This document shows positions 11,470 through 22,692 of a stretch of DNA of 64,000 nucleotides, piece by piece. The first letter of the stretch is position 1. Each line of letters starts with the position of its first letter. The notes under the pieces are model-generated. The model made no database searches. It saw nothing but the letters and a program-made list of their open reading frames with translations, and was not told the origin of the DNA. The DNA is from Gigaspora margarita (taxonomy: Eukaryota > Glomeromycota > Glomeromycetes > Diversisporales > Gigasporaceae), in assembly GCA_009809945.1 (NCBI GenBank), contig WTPW01002094.1, positions 1-64,000 on the forward strand, read 5' to 3'. Position numbers and translations under genes: made by a program.

Positions 11470-12142
11470 CCCTATGAGAAAAGTGGTCCGGGTATTGGTA
11501 TGGGTTGGCATGGGGTTGTCTGGATAGGCATGTATCATGTAGCACATAAAGGCATGAAACACGAACCAAAACGTGACAGAATGGCACGTATATTACGTTT
11601 TACGGTATTGGTACCTGCATTGGGTGGCACGTATAGGCAGGATCGTCTAAAGCCATGTGCAGTCACGTGATATAGAGCCAATAAAATTGGTTGTTTTAAT
11701 CACCACGGATTAGCCCGATGAGAAAAAAAGTGAAAACCGTCAAAAATACAAGAAACGAGTGTCTAAACCTATCTTGGTTATTAACAAAAAATGTTGGAGA
11801 GGCAATTTTACTATAAAGTCTAATTTCATCCTAACCCTACACTTACCTGACCCTAACCCTAATCAAAAAGTCAAAAACATATAACCGCACACGGCTTTAG
11901 TGTACAGGCATGTTATATTACGTGTAATTACCCATGCCAAAACCTGTAAGTTTTGGTTTAGTAAAGTGCAGCAAAACCCAGTCCATTTACGGTCCAAAAT
12001 GTCTGGGTAAACAGTCCAATTCAGACCAATTCAACGTGCAACACGAATCACAGACGTACAAACCCGGACATCCGGCTGTGCCGCACTTGACCATGTCTCT
12101 CCTTAGAAACATGTGCCCACACGTGCCACTTTTTTCATAGGG
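11470..12142. mobile_element. 673-bp element with short terminal inverted repeats, GC-richer than surroundings
   Basis: The left end is CCCTATGAGAAAAGTGG and the right end, in reverse complement, CCCCTATGAAAAAAGTGG. Composition shifts sharply here: the left half is G-rich on the plus strand and the interior has several CACGTG-like motifs. A pair of CCCTAACCCTAA-like units lies near 11830-11863. No clear target duplication was found. The open frames inside (11467-11670, 11934-12140) show no known domain. Confidence 0.5.
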
Positions 12143-12304
12143 GTGGTTCTCTTATCCATCTACTTCCTAAATCCATTATCTATACATTTTGGATCCTTAT
12201 TGAAAGTTGATTCTGCTATAATACTAAATAAGTCAAACTCTAAATAGAAAATAACCTTTTACTTAGGGATTTCACAGTAGCTCAATCCCAAGGGGAGGCA
12301 TATA

Positions 12305-13142
12305 TAATGGATTAAAAATAGTGACTTCAAATTTTTTATTTTTTATATATATTATTATTTTATTTTTATTTTAGTTGTTTATTATTTTATCTACATATCG
12401 TCACATGCTAAAATTTGATAGTAGTCCCAAATAAGTAAGGTACTAATTCTTATGATAGAAATAATTAGTTATACAAATAAGGGAATCGCATGTGGCGAGG
12501 AAAAGTGCAGTGCATTTAATTTTGCATCGACACTAAATTTTCAGCATCAAGCCTAAATTTATAGCACAGATGCTAAATTTTCTGCTTAGATGCTAAATTA
12601 CTAGTGAGAATGCTAAATTTTCAGTGTAAATGCTGTAGAAAATTAAAATGTATATAAAGACCTATGAAAATAATAAAGCTGCATATAAGTTATCAATCCA
12701 ATTTAATAAGTTCTCGATTCAATTTAATAAGTTTCATGTTCAATTTTAAAAATGCACTAATAATAAAAGCAAAACCCTTATCTTTTGAATTCAAATTTTA
12801 CCTTAATTACCCTTGTGAGACTCAATTCAACAAACTGAATTGACTTGTAACTTCGTATTGGCTTATTATAACTCAAATTCTGAGTGACGAGTTTTGTTAT
12901 TTCTTTTAAGTTGCTCACGTGACTCCAGTTATCCTTGAACTTTGTATAACTTTAATTCTCCTGATTCTACTTAATCATCAACATAAATTACCGATACTTT
13001 TAATATCGTTTCATTTGATTAACCCACTGTCATTATAAACCTCTCTCCCATTTACTACTGCTTTATTTACTTCTACCTGTAATTGGTTGGAGCTTTAATT
13101 AGCACTATTGTCTATTTTGTTTTACTGCTCTCCCAATTCAAC
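12305..13142 (+). repeat. 840-bp dispersed repeat, copy 2 (empty site)
   Basis: This is a full copy of the repeat that the chromovirus split at 2284. The run CTACATATCGTCACATGC (about 12391-12408) preserves the unoccupied insertion site TCGTC. No coding capacity was seen. Confidence 0.8.
12529..12640. repeat. Array of small hairpins in dispersed-repeat copy 2
   Basis: Variants of GCTAAATTTTTAGC recur as in 7691-7799. Several units have lost pairing through transitions, for example CACTAAATTTTCAGC. Confidence 0.65.
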
Positions 13143-13294
13143 CATTATACTATCAAGAATGCACCTACGGTACTCTTAAATACTTGTTAAAATATTATTT
13201 GGAGTGGGTACATTCTTGATAAGGTTCTAATATTCCTTGTGTAATTACATTACCATTGCGATTTACTCTCAAATTAGATGATGCATTCTTCAAG

Positions 13295-13905
13295 AAGTTT
13301 ACTAAATATACTTTGCTAAAATCATTCATTTTTGCAATAGCAAAAAATATTCTAGATCTAGTGTAAATTATTAATAATATAGGTTGCCAAGAGGAAATTT
13401 TCATATCAAATTGCAAATTTAGGCAAATTTAGTTTCTTACTAGCACTATTACTGAGGCTCTAGCAAGGTTTTTTGACAGGGTATAGAAAATTACTAATTT
13501 TTCATACTTCATCAAAAAACCTTATTAATAGTGCTTGTTAGAAATTAAATTTATCTAAATTTGCAATTTGTTATGTAAATTTCCTCTTGGTGACCTATAT
13601 TAATAATAATTGTCATGGCTAAAGCTGGAAATGGCTGAAGCTGGAAATTTAAATATTTTAATATAAAATTTACAAAAAATTTTGGAATGCATTTTGTACG
13701 ATTTTTTTTTGTAGTTAGATTAGAATTTAGGGTTAGGTTTTATAATAAAAGAGTATAGTTGGATTTTAGCAGGGCTTATATAGTTTTAAATCGAGACTTC
13801 TAATTTCTAGCTTTAGCTGTGACAATAATTTACACTAGATCTAAAATATTTTGTCGCTATCGCAAAAATAAACAATTTTAGCAAAGTTTGCAAACTTTAT
13901 AGTGA
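13295..13905. mobile_element. Fold-back element split by a nested MITE
   Basis: The left arm (about 13295-13470) is the inverted copy of 13505-13610 plus 13825-13905. Matching landmarks are CTAGATCTAGTGTAAATTAT on the left and ATAATTTACACTAGATCT on the right, and CCAAGAGGAAATT against AATTTCCTCTTGG. The loop sides pair through AAGGTTTTTTGA and TCAAAAAACCTT. Removing the nested element at 13611-13824 restores continuous pairing. Confidence 0.7.
13611..13824. mobile_element. 214-bp MITE nested in the fold-back arm
   Basis: The terminal inverted repeats are TGTCATGGCTAAAGCTGGAA on the left and, in reverse complement on the right, TGTCACAGCTAAAGCTAGAA. ATAAT occurs directly on both sides (13606-13610 and 13825-13829). 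The pre-insertion sequence can be read from the opposite arm of the host palindrome. The family is not assigned. Confidence 0.75.
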
Positions 13906-13989
13906 AAATCAAAACTTCCAATATCATTTCTTGAATATGATAATCACAGCCTTCTACATAATAATATCAGACTCAATTATATGAGTGGT

Positions 13990-14056
13990 ACTAAAAGAAA
14001 CCCTAAAATTTAAATATAAATCATATTTAAATTTTTAGGTTTTTTTTAGTGATGCT
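13990..14056. repeat. Small palindrome
   Basis: ACTAAAAGAAACCCTAAAAT on the left pairs with the run ending GGTTTTTTTTAGT on the right, around an AATTTAAATAT centre. It makes a hairpin of about 30-bp arms. Confidence 0.55.
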
Positions 14057-15046
14057 CATCTATTTATGATCTTAAAAAAATCAACTTTTGTGCATTACAC
14101 ATTTTACATATCTTCGATATTATTACTGAGGTATAGATAACACTAATAACATGCATTAATGAACCTCATGCTGTGTATCAAAAGAATAATAATAGGTTTT
14201 GCAACAGAACTTTTACAGTACTAATGATAGAAATCACTAAAATAGTGAGTAAGTTCTGTAACAATACTCACAATAGAAATTATGATAATTTTAATATAAA
14301 CTAACTCATCTTAACAACTTATTGTATTTATCAAAATAGTAGTAAGTTCTGTAACGGAATTTTCAGTTGCTTATAACAGATATCACATTTATTTTGATAC
14401 AAACTAACTCACATTAACCACATATTGTAGCCACCAGAATTGCAAGTTCTGTAACTGAATAATTTATAGTAACTCATGATAGAAACCGCAACAATTCAAA
14501 TGCAAACTATTTTAGACTTGTATATTGAGTAAATTCTGTAATAGTTTTTTATAGTAACTTGCAATAAAAATTATTTCATTTTATCCATATAATGTGGTCA
14601 CCTAATAACAAGTAAGTACTATTACAAGATTCTTTAAGTAGCTCAATTCTAATTACATATTATAGTCAATAGGATAGCAGTTAAGTTTGTAACAAAATTT
14701 TTTACAATAACTCAAATAGAAATTATTATAATTTCAATATAAACTAACTTATCTTAATCACATATTGTGGTATTAGAATAGTATATTTGTAACAAACTTA
14801 TTTACAATAGCTTACAATAAAAATCAATACAAACTAACTAAAATTTAATCGCATATTATAATCACCAGAATAGTGAGTAAGTTTTGTAACAAAATTTTGT
14901 TTGTAGTAGCATACTATAGAATTATAATAATTCTTATGCAAGTTAACTCATCTTACTTAAAATACTGAAAAATTCTATAACAGAATTTTCAGTACTTCAT
15001 ATATAAATCATTGCAGTTGTATAGATCACTGCTCACCTTTACAATA

Positions 15047-15200
15047 ACCTGATTGTCATCCAATTGTGTAATAGTAAAGTTATTTTTAGACAAAAATTCA
15101 ATATTTATATATGAATTTCATATCTTTGTTAGATAAAGTCATACTCACTAAAAATTGTTTCATACAATTACACAATCAGTCAACAATCAGATGATTGTAT
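15047..15200. repeat. Fold-back insertion inside the satellite
   Basis: CCTGATTGTCATCCAATTGT at the left is imperfectly complementary to a run around 15160-15200 that contains ACAATTACACAATCAG. This interrupts the 100-bp periodicity, which resumes after about 15230. Confidence 0.45.
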
Positions 15201-16355
15201 AGGTCTGCTGTGATTTACAACTTTGATCAAAAATAAATGATTTGCAAATTACAATAAATGCAAATTAACTCATATTAATATAGTAACTCATGATAGAAAT
15301 TATGACAATTTTAATGCAACTAACTCAAACTTACTATATATTATGTTTATTAGAATAGCAAATAAGTCCTGTAACAAGGCACTGTTTATATTAATTCATG
15401 TTAGAAAACATGATAATTCCAATGTAACTTGTCTTAATGAGAATAGAAAATAAGTCCTGTAATAGCTCTTTTAATAACTCATAAATAAATCATGTTAATT
15501 TAATGCAAGCCAATTCAACATTATTTGTAGTCACCAAAATAGTAAGTAAGTTCTATAATAGAATTATTTACAGTAACTTACAATAGAGATCATAACAATT
15601 TTAATGCAAACTAACTCAAACTTAACTATATATTATGTTCACTAGAATAGTTATAAGTTCTGCAACAGGGCAATGTTTATATTAATTTGTGGTAGAAAAC
15701 ATAATAATTCCTATATAACTTGTCTTAATCAGAATAGAAAATAAGTCTTGTAATAGCTCTTTTAATAACTCATAAATAAGTCATGTTAAGCTAATTCAAT
15801 ATTATTTGTAGTCACCAAAATAGTGAGTAAGTTCTATATCAAAATTTTTTAAGTAACTCATGAAAGAAATTATAACAATTTTAATACAAAGACTAACTCA
15901 CTTTAATAGTGAAATAGCAAATAACTTCTGTAATAAAATTATCTATAGTATATAACTTAGGATAGATGCATGACAATTCAAATGCAAACTACTCACATAT
16001 TATTGTCACTAAATAGAAAGTAAGTTCTATAAATGAATTATTTACAATAAAATATCATAGCAATTTTAATGCAAACTACACAAGCTTAACTGTATATTAT
16101 AGTTATTGGAATAATAAGTAAATTTTGTAACAGAATTTTATTTACAATAATTCATGACAAAAATTATGACAATTCTAATGTAAACTCATTTAACCAGAAC
16201 AATAAGTTCTGTAACAGAATTTTTTTAATGACTTACAAATAAATGTTAATATTATTGCAGACTGTAGCCACTAGAATTGCAAGTTCTACAGCAAAATTAT
16301 TTACAGTAACTGATAAAAATTATGACAATTACAAGACAAATAACTCAACCATATA

Positions 16356-16506
16356 AGTGCTACCAAGGGAAAAATGCCACTCAAAATTTCAATTATATTT
16401 TGTGTACAGTTAGCTGTTTTTGGAAAATTTATTATTATGATAGATTTTTTAACTGAATACAAAATATAATTGAAAGCCTGTAAGGTCTTTATCTCTTGGC
16501 AGCACT
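16356..16506. mobile_element. 151-bp palindromic MITE
   Basis: The ends AGTGCTACCAAG and CTTGGCAGCACT are inverted repeats, and the inner arms share CAATTATATTTTGT and ACAAAATATAATTG. Flanks CATATA and CATATT look like a worn six-base target duplication. Confidence 0.65.
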
Positions 16507-17440
16507 CATATTTTATGGCACTAGAATAGTGAGTAAGCTCTATAGCTGAATTTTTTACTACAATTTATAATAAAAAAATCATAATAATGCCAATGCAATC
16601 TAACTTAGTTTGCATTGGAACTGACATGATTTTATTATAAGTTACTAAAACAATTCTACTAAAGAGCTTACTTATTAGTAACCACAATATATAGTTAAGG
16701 TAAATTAGATAAAAAATATGATTGATCTCTTAATCACAATAACTTCTTTACCTTTTAACTTATAAATATTGTATATCAATAGTGTAAATTAATACTGAAT
16801 GGATATACATTGCACTTAGTTATAAATCTTGAATTAATAATTAATCTATGTATTTATTAGACCTGAATATTAAAATGACCTTAAAAACTTCTCTTCATGC
16901 AATATATAACAGTCTAATTTCTACATCCCATTACTGGTTTTGTGCAACTGCATTGCACAGCTACTTATATTATTAAAGATGCTTGATGAATATTTTTGAA
17001 TAGGTGAAAGAGTTGTCAAATTACATGCCTGACAAATTGGCAAACCATTGACGATTGCAATACTAACTATAAAAATAAAAAATTGAGCATAACACCAGCA
17101 GTCTCTACTAATCTATGCTATTTGAAACTGGCATTATTCTTTATTTTAAATCTTTTGCACTGTGTATGCATAAATAAAATAAGAAAATACTTAATAAATT
17201 TTTACAATTATTATATTATTCTATTATTTCTAAGTTCTAGTATAACATGAACGATAATACGTATGAAATTCAAACTATACTTTCATCATGAACTTCAAAG
17301 GTCCATATATTTATGTAATATCATATAGATGACAACAATATTATACAGTTGTTTGATATACATTTATGTAAGTGTAAGCCACTTAGTAATTTATATAAAT
17401 TTAAGTTTCTTTTGTGTAGTTTTACTGAAGATCAGTAGAA

Positions 17441-17597
17441 TGCATAAATATGTTATAGTTATTGCATAGGTTGTAGAAAATAGCCAAATTTGTACAGGTT
17501 AACCTGGATCATATGGCTGAAGGCCATGTGATACAGGTTTGTCCACACAAATTTAGTTATTTATACAAATCCATACAATAACTATATTATTGCATGG
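17441..17597. mobile_element. 157-bp palindromic MITE
   Basis: The arms share GTTATAGTTATTGCAT on the left and its counterpart ATACAATAACTATATTAT on the right. The centre is near CATATGGCTGAAGGCCATG (about 17510-17530). Confidence 0.6.
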
Positions 17598-17599
17598 GT

Positions 17600-18540
17600 C
17601 TGACGTAACAACTAGTGCATCATCTTCACCTCAATAAAAAGCTAATCTTAATATTACTATCATAAAATATTAAATATATGCATTAGATAACAATGTAAAT
17701 AAAAATGAATCTATCTATGATTTAAATTATCAATTCTTTTATGCAAAATATCAAACAATTAAATCAAAGTTCAAGCATGAACTAATAATTTAAAATTCAT
17801 TAACAAGAATTTTTTTTTTTAAAAAAGACTTAATCTTATCTAAAAGCAAAATATAACTATGCATAGAAAGTTTTAAAGAAAGCAAAAATTCAATAACATA
17901 GCCTTATTCAGTAAAAATTATATAAAAAAAATAAAACAAAATAACATATGACTCAGCATAATTAAAATTTAAAGAAAACAAAAAGCTTAATAATGTGCAA
18001 CCCGCCCAAAAAATTTATATAAAAATACAAATTTGTCTAATAAAGAATTTAAAGAAAGTGAAGATTAAAGGCAAAGAGCTAATAATGTGTGATTTGTACA
18101 ATAAAATTAAAAAAAGACAAAATCCAATAATAAAGAATTTAAAGAAAGTGAAGATCTAAAAGTGAAGATCTAATAATGTATGACTTATACAAAAAAAATT
18201 TTTTAAAAAAAAAACAAAAATCCAAAAATCATGCAATTCTATATAATAGAATTTAAAGAAATGAAGTCCTAATTCTATCCAAGACAATTTTAAAAAAGTG
18301 AAAACAAATTAATACCAATATAATCCAATAAAAATTTAAAAAATCTAATGATGTGAATGTCACAACATTATTAAAAATGTGAAGACAATTTTAATTATAA
18401 TAAAAATAAAACAATTAAATCAGAACTTTGATTCTTTTTTATCTATATTGTGATCTAATGCGTATATTTAATATTTTATGACAATAATATTAAATTTGCC
18501 TTTTATTGAGGTGAAAGTAGCGCACAGATTGTTACATCAG
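17600..18540. mobile_element. 941-bp element with terminal inverted repeats of about 110 bp
   Basis: The left end CTGACGTAACA pairs with the right end TGTTACATCAG. Further in, CACCTCAATAAAA pairs with TTTTATTGAGGTG, and ATATTAAATATATGCATTAG-like runs mirror each other at 17668-17690 and 18455-18475. The interior is A-rich and contains degenerate direct repeats built on AATTTAAAGAAAGTGAAGAT. No coding region was seen, so it is non-autonomous. No target duplication was recognised. Confidence 0.65.
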
Positions 18541-18572
18541 AACAAATTTTTTGCAAGAACTAAATATTTATA

Positions 18573-19357
18573 TAGGTTGGTGCAAAAAATAGATATACCA
18601 AGACAAAAATTAAAATTATCTACATATAAAAGTTTTTAAATTTTAATTATTTGGTTAAAATTTTTTTTTACTAAATAATGTAGGTTTTAAACTATCTTTT
18701 AACATGGTTTTTATTATTTTTTTATAAATATTTTGTTTATTTATTTTTATAAATTCAATTATTTTTTTTAAAAAAGTAATTTTTGAGAAAAATCAATTTT
18801 TTTAATCAGTATACAATTTTATAAGCTCAAACTACACAAGTACATTACCATTTTTACTCTTAATATATACCAAAAATTTTAGCTTAATTGAATTAATAGA
18901 TGTTGTAATATAAATTTTTATATTTATTAGCTAAATTGCTAAATTATATAGGCAATTTTTGTACAACATAGTAATTTAGCTATTAAATTTAAATATTTAT
19001 ATTATAACATCTACTAATTCAATTAAGCTAAAATTTTTGTACATATTAATGATGAAATAGCAATATACTTGTGTAGTTTAAGCTTATAAAATTGTATACT
19101 ATTTAAAAAAATTAATTTTTTTTAAAAAATTACTTTTTTTAAAAAAATTACTTTTTTTAAAAAAAGGAATTAAATTAATAAAAAAATTTTTTACTTAACA
19201 AGATCTTTATAAAAAAATAATAATAAATATGTTAAAGATAGTTTAAAGCCTAATATATTTAATAAAAAAATTGTAAATAATAATCAAAATTTAAAAATTT
19301 TTATTTATAGATAATTTTAATTTTTTCAAGATATATCTATGTTTTTGCACTGGCCCA
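18573..19357. mobile_element. 785-bp fold-back element, mariner-like ends
   Basis: The two halves are inverted copies of roughly 390 bp with a centre near 18960. The left end is TAGGTTGGTGCAAAAAATAG. The right end in reverse complement is TGGGCCAGTGCAAAAACATA. TA flanks both ends (18571-18572 and 19358-19359). TA targets and CAGTGCAAAAA-type ends fit Tc1/mariner. No transposase is present. Confidence 0.65.
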
Positions 19358-19577
19358 TAACATGTAATTCGAATAATTTATAGAAGATATGCATAATAGC
19401 TTCAGACAAATAATAGAATATAATCAATTAAATTGAAGTGCCAATAGCTTAATATAGTGTTTTGATCCTATTCTTTAAGGGCCATCTGGATTAAATTCAG
19501 ATTCCACTTTGTGTATCCAGATGATAATCCAAACCTGGATAAATCTGAATTCAATTATTGAATCTGGATTCTATATG

Positions 19578-19964
19578 GATAATGGACTAGGAAACCCCTA
19601 TCTTGACACTTATTTATCAATTTCAAAATTTTTGATTCAAATTAAAGTTCTGGTTTATATCTATATATATTTCACTTTTTAACCTATATTAATATAATAA
19701 TTTATCAAGATATTTTAATTTGAATGTAAACCAATTTTTTAATAATCATGTTCTAAAAATAGATTTTTAACAAAAATTAATAATTCAATAAAATTAGATT
19801 GGTCAATCAGTGTTTGATAATTATATGACATTGTTTATTTGGTAATTGATATCTAAAAATAAACAAAAAATTCTGGGATAAAATTTAGGTGATACAAACA
19901 ATTAATCACTATTTTCTCAAAATGGAAAATCCCTTTTAGAGATAGGTTTTCATAGTCCATTACC
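19578..19964. mobile_element. 387-bp inverted-repeat element with a 6-bp target duplication
   Basis: Left end GATAATGGACTAGGAAACCC and right end (reverse complement) GGTAATGGACTATGAAAACC are inverted repeats. TATATG is duplicated exactly at 19572-19577 and 19965-19970. The interior is AT-rich and non-coding. The superfamily is unassigned. Confidence 0.7.
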
Positions 19965-20903
19965 TATATGAGTACAAAGTGCCATCATTTTACTTATTAT
20001 ATTTATGAATTTGGCTACAAATACTAATATAAAGCTGTTTTATTTGAAATATACAAAATTTGAATAGTTTATTTCAAATATCTAAAAAAATGCTAATTTT
20101 AATAATTTAACAAGAAACATGTCAACTAATACAGTAAGCAATACAAAATATAGTTAATTTTTGTGTATCAAAAGATTAAGATTGAATCTAGTGTAGAAAG
20201 TTTTATTGCAAATTAATGTAAGTTTTTTTTAGTAGTTACTAGTGATTTGGGTAGGTGTTACCCAGATATTCTATAATTATTCATATAATCACTATCCAGT
20301 TTGGATTTCTAGATTGGTTAATCAGAAAAAATTATTTAAAACTCTGTATTATTAGAATTTTATATGATACAACTTATAGACTTGATTTTTATAGTGTATT
20401 AAATACCATCACAATTTACTATAAAATTTTGTTACAAAACTTACTGATTATTGTTGTAATTTACTATAAAAAAAATTCTGTGTGGATAGGGGTGCTGACA
20501 ATTATTAGATAATATTTTATAGGGTGGGGTCAAGCAAAATCTTACCTTATATAAAAAAATTATAACCAATCAAATTTAGCTAAATATATTATCTGGGGGT
20601 GGGGTAAGTCTCTATAGTAAATGGATATTAGGTAATAAATATCAGTGCTTTAACCAGAATTGTATCGTATGAGAAATTACAATATGGTACTAGTATAGTA
20701 TCAATTAGTATTTTAGCAAATCAATATGGTATGAGTAAGTATATTAGTATAGTATACCCTGAATTTTAAATTTGTACCATACTTATTAGTATAATGTATA
20801 TTAGCATTAGAGTTAGAATTATAGCTAATTATAGTATGGTACAGGTTTTAAAAATCAACCTGCATTTTATTAGGTATTTCACAAATCAGTAAAGTATTAG
20901 TAA

Positions 20904-21343
20904 AGGACCTGAAATATACATATTAGTTTGCTTATTTTGGGGGTTTTATGCAGATTTTTTTATTTTAGTAATTTTTGCTTATTTTTAAGGGTTTTTGCAG
21001 ATCTTTCCATTTTTAGGGGACGTCTTAAGCATTGCACCTTACAAAATTACCTGATTTTTCTGACTTTATAATTTTTAGGGTTAGGGCTAGGGTTGAATCA
21101 GAGAGAAGTGTTTTATATATAGTAAAATTACATTTCTGACACTTTTTATTTAGTCAACCAAGACCGGTTTAGATAGCTATTTTTTATATTTTTTGTGTTT
21201 TTGTCTTTGCCATCTTGCTTTGTTTTGTTCAGACTAATCTGTGCTATATATCAGGTAATTTTGTAAGGTGCAAGGCTTTAGATGACCCTATTTTTAGTAA
21301 TTTTATAATTAACCTGATCTATGTATGTATATTTCAGGGTTCT
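20904..21343. mobile_element. hAT-like MITE (copy A) holding a second MITE
   Basis: Ends AGGACCTGAAATATACATA and, in reverse complement, AGAACCCTGAAATATACATA match the termini of the cleaner copy at 31515-31691. The interior matches as well (GGTTTTTGCAGATC, AGTAATTTTATAATTAACCTGA). Copy A is 440 bp only because 273 bp were inserted at 21017. Confidence 0.7.
21017..21289. mobile_element. 273-bp hAT-like MITE nested in copy A
   Basis: The terminal inverted repeats are about 40 bp and share TTGCACCTTACAAAATTACC on both arms. The 8-bp target ATTTTTAG is duplicated exactly at 21009-21016 and 21290-21297. Copy B at 31515-31691 shows the uninterrupted sequence. Confidence 0.8.
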
Positions 21344-22036
21344 ATAGATGAGCAAATCTATAAAGTATAAGCTAAATTTTTAAATCTATACTATACTAAT
21401 CCAGTATAATATATATTAGTGTGATGGTTAGAAATTATAGCTAATTAGTTATATTATAGATTTTAAATTGCCTATACTATACGATCTGCTCACTTATATC
21501 ATAATGATCTCATTTTACTATCCTGCTTATCTATACCATACTAATGAGCTAGAATTCAGTATTAAAATAATTAGAGTTTAAAATACTCTTATTTTATTTA
21601 TTCCATAATGATTTGTTGTAATCTCTTAATATTTGTTGATTTATAATTTACTGTAAAAAAATTTGTAATGAATTTAATTTATAATGATATTTTTGATAAT
21701 AACTTGCTCATTGCTATATTAGTCTTTATTTTGATCACAGGTTGAATTCCTAATTAAAAAGTATTAAAGTATAATAACTTGATTATTATTTTTACATTTT
21801 GGATATAACTATAATTTATTGGTTGGTGGTATTAACCTAGATTTCTACCTCTTTATAAAAATTCTAAAGACTAGAGCAACTATTGCAAAAAACATTTTAT
21901 GTAATTTATACTATTTACTATGGTATGCAAGAGTTAGAAGGAATACGTTATTTGGGCAGTATTTTGTAAAAAGGCTTGGGAATTTGTAATTACAAAAGAG
22001 GTCACAATTAATAGTATGAAGATACTTAGAATTGTA

Positions 22037-22692
22037 TTACCATATTATCGCGAAATAATGATTATAGGCGTTATTTTAAAAATCGCATCTTCTAAAAATA
22101 CCATACTGGATTTCAAAATAATGCCCATGCGTGTCCCAAAATAGTGTGCACCATATATAGAATTCTATATAATCGAATAAAAGTGTTCAACGAATGCTTC
22201 ATATTTATTTTTTTTAGCTTTAATTGCTTCAAGAATAACTACTATTAAATGTTCAATTATTGCTACCCTTATCCTAGCAGGATAATAAATTGTTATGGCC
22301 ATTCTTTTTGATTTTAATACTGGAATATAATTTTTAATTATAAACGAATATTTTATGCACATCCTGTTTAAAGTTAGAACTATAATGGCTGTAGAGTGCT
22401 GTGTAATGATGCCAAAAAACAAAGAAAAATAGGGTTATAAATCTGCAGGAGAGCTTTATATATGTGCAGGTTTTAAAAAATAAATAATTAGCTTTTTACT
22501 ATCACTACGTAGAAGTTCAACAATAGGTTAATTGTTCCTATATATATATATATATTAAGGTTTAGATTTTCAGCACTGGTACAGAATAAAAAATTGGGTT
22601 ACCTCAAAATAGTGCACATGCGTGCACTCAAAATAGTGTGCAGATAATCAAAACACCATGCAGGTGTGCATTATTTCACAGTAATATGGTAG
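22037..22692. mobile_element. 656-bp inverted-repeat element with repeated AGTGTGCA motifs
   Basis: The left end TTACCATATTATCGCGAAAT and the right end (reverse complement) CTACCATATTACTGTGAAAT are inverted repeats. TTGTA is duplicated at 22032-22036 and 22693-22697. Subterminal copies of CAAAATAGTGTGCA and of CATGCGTG lie in both halves. An open frame on the minus strand (22165-22422) has no recognisable domain. The superfamily is unknown. Confidence 0.7.

Larger units (their letters stand above)
14140..16690. repeat. Degenerate 100-bp satellite array
   Basis: AGTAAGTTCTGTAACAGAAT-like runs recur roughly every 95-105 bases about 25 times. Each is followed by an ACAGTAACTCATGATAGAAA-like run and then by CAAACTAACTCA with ATATTATAGTCACCAGAATA. 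Units are strongly diverged. The array contains two small fold-back insertions (15047-15200 and 16356-16506). It reverses orientation near 16603, where the last two units form an inverted pair. No coding capacity was seen. Confidence 0.75.

Noticed and set aside
11825-11863. CCCTAACCCTAA-like run as a telomere repeat
   Set aside because: Only two adjacent units, inside an inverted-repeat element; not an array.
14140-16690. Regularly spaced repeats as a CRISPR array
   Set aside because: Units are about 100 bp, highly diverged and without unique spacers of constant length; the context is eukaryotic.
20644-21576. Possible larger hAT element with a CAGTGCTTTAA start enclosing MITE copy A
   Set aside because: The supposed right end matches weakly and the flanking octamers do not agree; the direct repeat at 20750-20870 and 21366-21475 explains part of the similarity.
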